Shown: positions 1-6,090 of the stretch, in pieces
How the letters are laid out: the number at the start of each line of letters is the position of its first letter
Numbering within the stretch: the stretch's first letter is position 1
Source of the DNA: Methanobacteriota archaeon
Lineage (GTDB): Archaea; Thermoplasmatota; Poseidoniia; Poseidoniales; Thalassarchaeaceae
Direction of reading: 5' to 3'
Length of the DNA: 6,289 bases
Assembly: GCA_002714745.1 (NCBI GenBank)
Contig: PAYF01000004.1
Coordinates: 40,571-46,859, forward strand
Position numbers and translations under genes: made by a program
Notes under the pieces: model-generated
Told to the model about the DNA's origin: nothing
The model's input: the letters and a program-made list of their open reading frames with translations, nothing else
Database searches by the model: none

Positions 1-2393
1 TCGATCTCTATCCACTTAGGTAAGTTAGGTTCCTCGTCGACTTCATCTCCGAATGTTGCCCCGTGGAAATCCTGTGCATCTGAGACCTTATACTCAGAAT
101 CTGGATCCCCTTGTATTACATATGTCACCTCGATTCTCTCGCCCTTATCGATTCTTCCTATTGGCCATTCTACATGAGTTCCCTCTGGTGCGGACTCCTT
201 GGTCATCGATGTATCTCTATGGCCTCCGACAGAAGAGCGTACTGAAGATTTCTCAATCGTGAAGGTCCCCGGCACGACATCATGTAGAGAGAGGTCCTCG
301 AGGGCGCTGTCGGAGTTGTTGATGAACATCAGCAGGACTTCATATCTCCCAGGACTTCCTGCGGGGAATACTTCCTTTCCAGTACTGATGTTTCGGCGTC
401 TGTGAACTACCTCAATCTGAGGGGGTCTGTCGACATTCCTAGTGCCTACTGGTCCGAATTTCTCAGAGCCGAAATCGAGTCTGAATGGGGCCGCTAGGAT
501 TTTGTTTGAATTCGATGGATCAGGAGCATGTAGTGGGTAGCTCAGTACCATCTTCTTTCCGGGCTGTAGGCCCAGTGGAGCAGATGTCCCAACAGTAATC
601 CTGAGGCTGTATCCGTTTCCATCTGGAGAGGTCATCACCTCTTCCAATTGGATTCCCTCGATTACCTCGATTGTATACTGCTCGTCTGTTAGGTCCGTGC
701 CTTCAATCTCGATGCTCACATCTGCCTCCGATGGGGGCGAGAAGATGCCTGGGACATCGTCTAGAAGTCTCATTACATTGATAGGAGCCGAGCCGGTATT
801 CTCCACAGTTATTGTCGCCTCGATTTCAGCCGGAACAAACGATTTGATTCGTGATTTGTCATATTGCTTGCTTAGTTCTGCCTCCAAGACGGTCACTTCC
901 TGCTCCTTTAGGTTAATTGATCCGTTGGAGGCAACAGATACTCTGGGCAGGATAGATGATCTGAACTCATGAGTGAAACTCGGAGTATCTGATTCGACTC
1001 TCTTCTCCATCGAACTCCAACTGCCTTCAGGAGGGACATCCTGTCTGAGGTCCGAGATATCGAGAATAGGTTGCTCTCTTCCCGATAGCCAAACCGAAAC
1101 CCCAGATAGAGTCACAACGAATGATGAGCGGTTCTCAAATACAGATTTGCAGTGCCAGATTCCAGGGCGGTCATCCTCGACCTTGTCAACTCTCATCATG
1201 TGCAGAGTGGAGCCTGAAACCCTGTCAAATTGAGCCCTCGATACTGTGTCCTCAGAACTGTATATCGCAGAGGCTGTTCCTGCAGAAAACTTCTCTATTC
1301 CTTGAGTCAATACATCAGGCGTAAGAGAGAGTTTCTGCTTCTCGCCGGCAGCTAGTCTACCGATGTCCCATGATACTGTGGAATCAGATACGCTGTACTG
1401 CTGTCCCTCTGGAATCTCGAAGTTCTCAGGGAAGACTCTGGATACTTCCACGTCGAAAAGAGGTGCCGATGATGTATTCTCTACTTCTATGTGGACCTCA
1501 ATTTCCTGACGCTCCTGTGAGAAAACGAGAGATTGGCTGTCCTCCTGATCTCTCTCGGGGTTTGTATCGATGACTTCTCTCATAACAAGCATTGTTGGGC
1601 CGCTGGCAGAATAGGGGATGACTGTCTCCTCAGAGGCTTCCAACTCCCTTACTGAGATTGATCTGCCACCTATATCGGTTGAATCAGTCGTAGAAAGCAG
1701 GACCTCTATGTCCCAAGCACGATGCTTCTTGCTAGAGTTTCTCAGAATCAACTCACCCTCAATCGACTGTCGGTGAATAGTGCCATCTGGATTCAGTGTT
1801 GACTCCTCTATCTCACTAAGGGTTGCATGAAGTTTGTCTCCCGGGATTGCATCAATCTCGGCTGCAGACCTCAGATAGGGGTGTGAGGTTGGAGTGACGA
1901 TTGGAGTAGACATGGAGTCTGTGGATGATCCATCCTCAGCAGAGGAGAAAGAACCAGCAGGAGTATCGTCCCAATCAACATCATGAACACTGGTTTCGGA
2001 ATCAGACCCGCCCAATGCAGCCAGGGAGTCTTCAAGAGATTCTTCATCAGATTCTGAGTCTCCTGCGTCAGGAAGATTCTGTTTTAGGCTATCGGCGAGA
2101 TAGTCCAAGGGTTCGGGTGCGGTGACTTGCTCGATGACTTCTTCATCTTCTGAGTCATCATCCTCGATAATCGCCCTATCTTCGATTTCCATGATTCCGG
2201 GTGGCGGTGGAGGTACTGATGGTGAATCGGAATCAGTTACTTCTAGGCCGGGAGGGGACGGTATAGGGGGAGATTCGGGTTCTGAAGATGGTCCGTCTTC
2301 GGCCTCGTCTTCTCCCTCCTCAAACCCAGGGGGCGGTGGCGGTGGTGGTGGCGGAGGGAATCCGGGAGGTAGAGGGGGAGGGTCTTCCGACAT
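1..2393 (-). CDS. Large multidomain protein with Pro/acidic disordered N-terminus and tandem DUF11/CARDB-like beta-sandwich domains (3' end outside window)
   Basis: An open frame runs without a stop from an ATG at 2393 to the left edge, giving 797 codons. Residues 1-165 or so look disordered: a run of ten prolines (13-22), a second five-proline run (61-65), and long Asp/Glu/Ser stretches. From about residue 170 the sequence alternates beta-strand-like segments that read as four or five related sandwich domains, near 175-275, 295-365, 398-490, 520-640 and 670-770. Three carry the pattern of DUF11-type domains: a strand with VENTxSAP or INNSDSA, a later (V/D)xPGxF or FPENF turn, then WxIGRLxxGE near the domain end (about 340-350 and 743-752). 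No signal peptide or membrane segment is seen in this part, although such domains are usually extracellular; a C-terminal anchor could lie outside the window. A GGAG sequence (2401-2404 on the minus strand) sits 7 nt before the ATG and supports this start. The specific function is not recognised. A scaffold or adhesion role would be a guess. Confidence 0.85.
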   Translation of the reverse strand, partial: MSEDPPPLPPGFPPPPPPPPPPGFEEGEDEAEDGPSSEPESPPIPSPPGLEVTDSDSPSVPPPPPGIMEIEDRAIIEDDDSEDEEVIEQVTAPEPLDYLADSLKQNLPDAGDSESDEESLEDSLAALGGSDSETSVHDVDWDDTPAGSFSSAEDGSSTDSMSTPIVTPTSHPYLRSAAEIDAIPGDKLHATLSEIEESTLNPDGTIHRQSIEGELILRNSSKKHRAWDIEVLLSTTDSTDIGGRSISVRELEASEETVIPYSASGPTMLVMREVIDTNPERDQEDSQSLVFSQERQEIEVHIEVENTSSAPLFDVEVSRVFPENFEIPEGQQYSVSDSTVSWDIGRLAAGEKQKLSLTPDVLTQGIEKFSAGTASAIYSSEDTVSRAQFDRVSGSTLHMMRVDKVEDDRPGIWHCKSVFENRSSFVVTLSGVSVWLSGREQPILDISDLRQDVPPEGSWSSMEKRVESDTPSFTHEFRSSILPRVSVASNGSINLKEQEVTVLEAELSKQYDKSRIKSFVPAEIEATITVENTGSAPINVMRLLDDVPGIFSPPSEADVSIEIEGTDLTDEQYTIEVIEGIQLEEVMTSPDGNGYSLRITVGTSAPLGLQPGKKMVLSYPLHAPDPSNSNKILAAPFRLDFGSEKFGPVGTRNVDRPPQIEVVHRRRNISTGKEVFPAGSPGRYEVLLMFINNSDSALEDLSLHDVVPGTFTIEKSSVRSSVGGHRDTSMTKESAPEGTHVEWPIGRIDKGERIEVTYVIQGDPDSEYKVSDAQDFHGATFGDEVDEEPNLPKWIEI

Positions 2394-2480
2394 GTTTCGG
2401 CTCCACTAGTGGCCTCCGACGATACTTGGAGTGGTATAACCGTTGCTTGTGTAGGACTGAGGTGAATATAGTGCTCGCGA
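2394..2480. promoter_or_regulatory. Divergent intergenic region with shared TATA-like element
   Basis: These 87 bp separate the divergent large protein gene and the GPN GTPase gene. A near-symmetric GGTATAACC (2433-2441) lies about 43 nt from each start codon. It could serve as a TATA box in either direction, giving short leaders of roughly 15-20 nt. A 10-bp perfect palindrome CCACTAGTGG (2403-2412) lies just before the minus-strand start. A GAGGTG (2459-2464) upstream of the GTPase is 16 nt from its ATG, which is too far for a usual ribosome binding site. All promoter assignments are inferred from spacing only. Confidence 0.35.
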
Positions 2481-3359
2481 ATGGTTCAAATTCTCTCGCC
2501 TAACGGCGAGAGCGTGAGTAGCCAAGATGGGACTACGCCCCCGGTCTTGTTCGTAGTTGGAACGGCTGGTGCTGGCAAGAGTTCCCTTGTCACTGCGTTT
2601 CAGCGGTGGTCGAGGTTTCTCGAAGTCGACGTTCTTGCAATCAATCTCGATCCCGGAGCCGAGAGAGTCCACTATGATCCGGAGTTCGATGTGAGAGAGC
2701 TAGTGTCGCTTTCGGATGTAATGGATGAATATGACTTGGGGCCCAACGGTGCCCAGATTCTTGCTGCCGATCTTGTGGCCTCTCAGGCTGACGACGTATT
2801 CGATGTAATAGAGGGCCTGTCTTGCGATATGCTGGTCGTGGACACTCCTGGACAGGTTGAGTTGTTCGCTTTCAGAGAGGCCTCTAGTCACCTTGTGGAT
2901 GTCATCGGTCAGGGTAGGGCTTGTCTGATTTTCCTCTTCGACCCGATGTTATCACAAACTCCCAGTGGGTTCGTCTCGCAGATGCTGCTGTCCTCGATTG
3001 TACACTTCAGACTTGGTCTACCGACCGCCAACTTCCTCTCTAAGTCCGACTTGCTAGAGCCTGAAGTTCTAGAGAGAATCTTGGAGTGGGGAGATAACCT
3101 CGACATCCTTGAAGCGGCACTGTATGAGGAGTCAGCCCAACAGGCCCTAGATCCGCACTCAGGTAGCCAGAGAGCTGAGTTTGCTATCGGACAGTTAAGA
3201 ATGATGCAACACGCATCCATTCAGCCAGGCCTAGTTCCGTTGTCAAGTGAATTTGAAGATGGTTTGGCTGACGTGCTTTCCTTCGCGCAAACGATTTTCG
3301 GAGGCATGGCTGATTCAAGGGATGGTTTCGCAGGAGACATAGAGCATGAGCGAGGCTGA
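2481..3359 (+). CDS. GPN-loop GTPase (archaeal homologue of GPN1/2/3, XAB1 family)
   Basis: This 292-residue P-loop GTPase shows the full family signature: Walker A GTAGAGKS (27-34), NLDPG (55-59, usually NLDPA), the diagnostic GPN tripeptide (87-89, in LGPNGA), the G3 motif DTPGQ (121-125) followed by VELF, and the base-specificity motif SKSD (186-189), where the Ser-Lys-x-Asp form is common in this family. GPN proteins form constitutive dimers in which the GPN loop reaches the partner's nucleotide. The eukaryotic members help assemble and import RNA polymerase II; the archaeal role is unsettled but may concern RNA polymerase or RNP assembly. The protein is cytoplasmic. A roughly 20-residue polar extension precedes the first strand (VLFVVG), making it somewhat longer than typical archaeal members. 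The ATG at 2481 is the best start seen. The 3' end overlaps argF by 14 bp, so the two are probably co-transcribed. Confidence 0.95.
   Translation: MVQILSPNGESVSSQDGTTPPVLFVVGTAGAGKSSLVTAFQRWSRFLEVDVLAINLDPGAERVHYDPEFDVRELVSLSDVMDEYDLGPNGAQILAADLVASQADDVFDVIEGLSCDMLVVDTPGQVELFAFREASSHLVDVIGQGRACLIFLFDPMLSQTPSGFVSQMLLSSIVHFRLGLPTANFLSKSDLLEPEVLERILEWGDNLDILEAALYEESAQQALDPHSGSQRAEFAIGQLRMMQHASIQPGLVPLSSEFEDGLADVLSFAQTIFGGMADSRDGFAGDIEHERG
3332..3336 (+). promoter_or_regulatory. Shine-Dalgarno sequence of argF inside the GTPase gene
   Basis: AGGAG lies 9 nt before the ATG at 3346, within the last codons of the upstream gene. It favours this start over the next in-frame ATG at 3373, which has no comparable site, and it allows argF to be translated independently of, or coupled to, the GTPase. 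Confidence 0.6.
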
Positions 3360-4302
3360 CAAGAGAAATCTGATGGCAATAGACGACCTAGGCGATGAGC
3401 TAGGTGACATAATCGACTGGGCTATAGCATTCAAGCACGGTGGAGAGTTAACTCGGGATTTCAAACCCCTAGATGGGATGTCAATAGGGTCAATCTACGA
3501 GAAGCCGTCCACTAGGACTAGAGTATCCTTCGAAGTCGGAGTCAGTCGACTCGGCGGTCAGCCTCTGACATTGCTTTCCAATGACATTCAACTTGGCAAG
3601 AGTGAATCGATTGCAGATACAGCCGCTGTACTCTCGAGATTCTTAGATGGCATCACCTACAGATGCTTCGAACATTCCCACGCCGAGGATTTGGCTAAGC
3701 ACGCTACTGTCCCAGTAATCAACGCCCTTTCCGACATGCACCATCCTTGTCAAGCGGCTGCGGACTTGATGACTATAGTCGAACGCGGAGATTCTGTCAA
3801 TGGCCACATTGCCTGGGTGGGAGATGGAAACAATGTATTTCACGATTTGTTGCTTGCAGCAGTATGTCTGGGCAGGGATGTCAAATTTGCCACTCCACAG
3901 GGTTTTGAGCCCAACGATGAGGTAATGCAGAGGGCGAATGAGATTGCTTCTAGGACTGGTGCCAGCATCTCTGGCTCCAACAATCCTGTCGATGCAGTCA
4001 CCGGAGCTGGCGTCATTTACACGGATATCTTTGTGTCAATGGGAGAAGAGCACATGGATGGAAAGTTCGAAGCTTTCAAAGGATTCCAAGTAAATGAGGA
4101 TTTAGTGGCTCATGCAGATCCCAATTACCTATTCATGCACTGTCTTCCTGCTCATCGGGGAGAAGAGGTGACTGACGGAGTCATCGATTCTGAGAACAGT
4201 GTTGTCCTCGATCAGGCAGAGAATCGTATGTGGGCTCAGATGTCCATACTCACTCTGCTGTGTAATGAAGATGCTTGGAACACTTTTCGTGAGCTGGCTT
4301 GA
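3346..4302 (+). CDS. argF: Ornithine carbamoyltransferase
   Basis: This enzyme transfers the carbamoyl group of carbamoyl phosphate to ornithine to make citrulline in arginine biosynthesis; it is cytoplasmic and usually trimeric. The 318 residues match the family length of about 300-335. Visible motifs in order: STRTR (55-59, carbamoyl-phosphate binding, in EKPSTRTRVSFE), Arg106 in YRCF followed by a His-rich stretch, HPCQ (133-136), VGDGNNV (158-164), Asp227 with SMG (231-233) for ornithine binding, and HCLP (265-268) with the catalytic-site Cys266, continuing AHRGEEV. The SMG loop and HCLP argue for ornithine rather than aspartate as acceptor. After GDGNNV the sequence is FHD where many relatives have AHS or LHS, a mild variation. 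The start overlaps the GTPase gene by 14 bp and has a good ribosome binding site. The gene ends directly against the convergent UbiA gene. No other arg gene is in view. Confidence 0.97.
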   Translation: MSEADKRNLMAIDDLGDELGDIIDWAIAFKHGGELTRDFKPLDGMSIGSIYEKPSTRTRVSFEVGVSRLGGQPLTLLSNDIQLGKSESIADTAAVLSRFLDGITYRCFEHSHAEDLAKHATVPVINALSDMHHPCQAAADLMTIVERGDSVNGHIAWVGDGNNVFHDLLLAAVCLGRDVKFATPQGFEPNDEVMQRANEIASRTGASISGSNNPVDAVTGAGVIYTDIFVSMGEEHMDGKFEAFKGFQVNEDLVAHADPNYLFMHCLPAHRGEEVTDGVIDSENSVVLDQAENRMWAQMSILTLLCNEDAWNTFRELA

Positions 4303-5205
4303 TTAGGCCATAAGTGAGCTTGCTAAGAATGCTGCAAGTGCCAGGTACATCGACCTCTTGATTAGCATCTGAGCGGCTCGGTCTTCGGCAGTCATCAGTT
4401 TCGGCTTGACCATGAGCAGAAGAACGACGGCAGGAATCACAGCAATCAGGTGAAGTTCAGGGAATATGCCTATTCCGAATGGAGTTAGAATCGACATTAA
4501 TGTGACAATGAGTAAAATCCACGCTACATTTCTTGCCTTCTGAGGCCCGACCCTCATGGCATATGTGTTCCTGCCTTCGTCTCCTTCCATGTCCTCTATG
4601 TCCTTGACAATCTCGCGGGCCAGATTGTACAATGCACCCACAAGGAACATGGCCCATGCTCGCTCACTGAATGGCTCAAACACGCCAGCTGCACCAAATA
4701 GAACCACCATACCAACTGACAGACTGATTGCCAGATTACCAGGCAAGCCTCTGTCCTTGAGACGTAGGCTGTAGCCTCCAGATGACTCGTAATTTATTAG
4801 GAGGAAAAGTGCAGCAATCCAGATTATCAACGCCGGGTACCAGTCTTCCAAACCGCCCGCAAGCTCCATTGCAATACTCATCGATCCGATTATTGAGAGA
4901 ATTGAGATTGCCATCATCGCTGCAATACCCTTCCTAGCGGCATCGACGGTGATGTCGCCTGAAGGTAGAGGCCTACTGGGCCTGTTCACCTTGTCTATCT
5001 CTAAATCAAGATAGTCGTTAAGCGCGTTCCAAGAGCACATGAAAGCCCAAACGGACGTAGCTTGTAGGACGGTGATTATGGCTAAATCGCCACTCGGTAG
5101 GCCTCCCAATGCCAGCATTGCGCCCAGAAAGACCCCGAATACTCCAGTAGTGGAGTTCCCTGCCCTGAATAGGGTAATCCATGGTCCAAAGGTGCTGTTG
5201 CTCAC
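4303..5205 (-). CDS. UbiA-family prenyltransferase, probable digeranylgeranylglyceryl phosphate (DGGGP) synthase
   Basis: The predicted role is to attach the second geranylgeranyl chain to geranylgeranylglyceryl phosphate, a committed step of archaeal ether-lipid synthesis, in the cytoplasmic membrane. The 300 residues are hydrophobic, with about eight or nine membrane spans (for example near 20-37, 43-60, 94-112, 123-138, 158-175, 227-245, 252-266 and 285-299). The first Asp-rich motif is NDYLDLEID (63-71), followed by RPSRPLPSG (75-83). The second is REIVKDIEDMEGDEGR (197-212). These Mg-diphosphate-binding motifs, with the RPxRPxPSG segment, are typical of DGGGP synthases; other UbiA prenyltransferases (quinone, chlorophyll or haem O types) are less likely. 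The start is a GTG at 5205 with no clear ribosome binding site, and the first hydrophobic span begins soon after. It lies 40 bp downstream of the winged-helix gene on the same strand, so co-transcription is likely. Its stop abuts the argF stop with no spacer. Confidence 0.88.
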   Translation of the reverse strand: MSNSTFGPWITLFRAGNSTTGVFGVFLGAMLALGGLPSGDLAIITVLQATSVWAFMCSWNALNDYLDLEIDKVNRPSRPLPSGDITVDAARKGIAAMMAISILSIIGSMSIAMELAGGLEDWYPALIIWIAALFLLINYESSGGYSLRLKDRGLPGNLAISLSVGMVVLFGAAGVFEPFSERAWAMFLVGALYNLAREIVKDIEDMEGDEGRNTYAMRVGPQKARNVAWILLIVTLMSILTPFGIGIFPELHLIAVIPAVVLLLMVKPKLMTAEDRAAQMLIKRSMYLALAAFLASSLMA

Positions 5206-5245
5206 GACTCTACACGGAGCCGTCCGGCCTTGATTGCTTCCCCAT

Positions 5246-5500
5246 CTAGGCTACGGCGTGTGTGGCTTGCTGAGCCAGCCCCCAGACGCAGACGGTGTAG
5301 GTGCTGCCTCTGAAACGACCGCGGACGTGGCCAATCTTGGAGAATCTTGAGTCCTTAGCTAGGATGTTGCCGACCTGATTCATGGTGGCGCCCCAACGGA
5401 ACCTATCATTCAGGTGATCGAATATCTCGACAGTATTTGCAGAGTCGTTCTCCTCGAGGTATACTCTGACTTCCTCTCGCAGTCTTCTAGTTCTAGACAT
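5246..5500 (-). CDS. Small winged-helix-like protein, probable DNA-binding
   Basis: This is a short protein of 84 residues with a basic N-terminus. The pattern suggests a winged helix-turn-helix: helix 1 about 6-18 (RLREEVRVYLEEN), helix 2 about 23-33 (TVEIFDHLNDRF), a Gly-Ala turn, helix 3 about 39-51 (TMNQVGNILAKDS) as candidate recognition helix, then an FxKIG strand and a basic hairpin (60-66, RGRFRGS) ending in strand YTVCVWGL (68-75). Codon use fits its neighbours. The ATG at 5500 is the first in-frame start, and the sequence before it (GGTGGCCTG) offers only a weak ribosome binding site. It precedes the UbiA gene by 40 bp on the same strand, and inverted repeats lie within 70 bp upstream of its start. 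A transcription regulator, perhaps self-regulating, is the simplest reading, but a role in RNA or nucleoid binding cannot be excluded. Fold assignment is from pattern only. Confidence 0.75.
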   Translation of the reverse strand: MSRTRRLREEVRVYLEENDSANTVEIFDHLNDRFRWGATMNQVGNILAKDSRFSKIGHVRGRFRGSTYTVCVWGLAQQATHAVA

Positions 5501-5520
5501 CAGGCCACCACCGTTGGTGT

Positions 5521-5549
5521 TGCACGACTGGCTCGAACCCTAGCGTGCA
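5521..5549. repeat. Inverted repeat TGCACG/CGTGCA
   Basis: Six-base arms (5521-5526 and 5544-5549) flank 17 bp. They lie 21-49 bp upstream of the winged-helix start and just beside the larger palindrome. On the minus strand the interior includes GGTTCGAGCC, which resembles a tRNA T-loop, but the flanking bases do not pair as a T stem. It could form an RNA hairpin in the leader or be part of an operator. Confidence 0.45.
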
Positions 5550-5551
5550 GG

Positions 5552-5569
5552 CCCTTCCAGCTGGAAGGG
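5552..5569. repeat. 18-bp perfect palindrome upstream of winged-helix gene
   Basis: CCCTTCCAGCTGGAAGGG reads the same on both strands. As RNA it would form a 7-bp stem with an AGCT loop; as DNA it is a symmetric site suited to a dimeric regulator. It lies 52-69 bp upstream of the winged-helix start, a plausible place for an operator of that gene. No T-run follows on either strand, so a classic terminator is unlikely. The symmetry is directly visible; the function is inferred. Confidence 0.6.
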
Positions 5570-5873
5570 GAGACATTCACTGGCGCGGCCGGTGGTGACA
5601 TAGGCATCCAAGAGTCGGTAGTTGAGATCACTCCTGTGTTGCTGACCATCTCAGGCCTTGAGTGAGGTCTTGTGCTCGCGTTCGTTCTTTGCAAGGTGGC
5701 TAGTGAAACTACTCTGCATGGGTCTGGGCGCTTCCTGTAGAGGAGGGCCACTTCTGTGTTCGGTTTTCCGTTCATGACTCTATGTGCCTACTTCTGCATA
5801 TGAAGCAAGGGAATAGTCCCGAATACTGAAAGTGAAAGTGAACGTTGTTGGTGAAACGGCTCCCTATCCATTG

Positions 5874-5883
5874 TTTTCATAAG
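5874..5883 (+). promoter_or_regulatory. TATA-like box for the tRNA gene
   Basis: TTTTCATAAG is an AT-rich element centred about 30 bp before the tRNA. A start 25-27 nt downstream would fall only a few bases before the tRNA 5' end, as is usual for archaeal tRNA genes. Confidence 0.45.
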
Positions 5884-5908
5884 TCAGAGGGCGGTGGCTC
5901 CGAATCAC

Positions 5909-5986
5909 GCTCGTGTAGTGTAGTTCGGTCCATCATGACGGACTCTCGATCCGTCGACCCGGGTTCAAATCCCGGCACGAGCACCA
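5909..5986 (+). tRNA. tRNA-Glu (anticodon CTC)
   Basis: A full cloverleaf can be drawn. The acceptor stem GCTCGTG (5909-5915) pairs perfectly with CACGAGC (5976-5982). T8 A9 are followed by a D arm with GTGTAG and the invariant GG (5927-5928). The anticodon stem ACGGA (5938-5942) pairs with TCCGT (5950-5954) around loop CTCTCGA, giving anticodon CTC at 5945-5947, which reads the Glu codon GAG. The T arm CCGGG (5959-5963) pairs with CCCGG (5971-5975) around TTCAAAT. The discriminator is A (5983) and the CCA end is encoded (5984-5986). There is no intron, the variable loop is short, and the D-arm bases resemble archaeal tRNA-Glu. Confidence 0.96.
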
Positions 5987-6061
5987 AACTTACCAACTTC
6001 TGCGAAATAGGCGTTACCTAAACGGCCCTCTGCTCGACTGGGAGTATTTGCCGGAGAACTT

Positions 6062-6068
6062 CTTTTAG
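6062..6068 (+). promoter_or_regulatory. Possible TATA-like element of the lipoprotein gene
   Basis: CTTTTAG is centred about 26 bp before the ATG at 6091, which would give a leaderless transcript. The tRNA-to-gene spacer (5987-6090) has no clear ribosome binding site and no T-rich terminator. Weak, based on spacing alone. Confidence 0.25.
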
Positions 6069-6090
6069 CCTAGGAACATGAAGCAGTGGC

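Larger units (their letters stand above)
5501..5908. other. Structured intergenic stretch without a confident gene
   Basis: About 400 bp lie between the winged-helix start and the tRNA. They hold several inverted repeats (CACCA/TGGTG at 5505-5518, TGCACG/CGTGCA at 5521-5549, an 18-bp palindrome at 5552-5569) and short repeated motifs. A minus-strand frame of 91 codons (ATG at 5775, stop overlapping the winged-helix ATG as TGATG) exists. Its product is Ser/Thr/Pro/Arg-rich with no recognisable domain, so it is more likely a 5' leader than a gene, although a CATATG at 5797-5802 lies about 25 bp before that ATG in TATA-like position. No SRP RNA, RNase P RNA or 5S rRNA signature was recognised on either strand. 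The region may be the regulatory leader of the winged-helix/UbiA transcript, an unrecognised small RNA, or both. Confidence 0.5.

Noticed and set aside
53..2409. Several plus-strand frames opposite the large gene, including a Gly/Ser-rich one at 2122-2409
   Set aside because: All lie antisense to a 797-codon uninterrupted minus-strand frame with coherent domain patterns; the glycine-rich product is simply the complement of proline codons.
2406..3220. Minus-strand frames opposite the GPN GTPase (2406-2672, 2700-2891, 2909-3220)
   Set aside because: The GTPase frame carries all family motifs; the antisense products show no domain signature.
5521..5549. Possible minus-strand tRNA suggested by GGTTCGAGCC
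   Set aside because: The bases flanking the loop do not form a five-pair T stem and no acceptor or anticodon arm can be drawn at the required distances.
5540..5600. Possible SRP RNA, suggested by a GCAGGCCC...GGAAGGGGAG resemblance to helix 8
   Set aside because: The GGAAGGG belongs to the perfect palindrome, and the characteristic asymmetric loop and tetraloop order of SRP helix 8 is absent.
5414..5665. Plus-strand frame of 83 codons across the winged-helix start
   Set aside because: Half of it is antisense to the winged-helix gene, there is no ribosome binding site, and the remaining half overlaps the inverted repeats.
5701..5760. Possible RNase P RNA fragment (minus-strand AGGAAGCGCCC and ACACAGAAG)
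   Set aside because: The conserved P4 sequences are not present in the right order or spacing.
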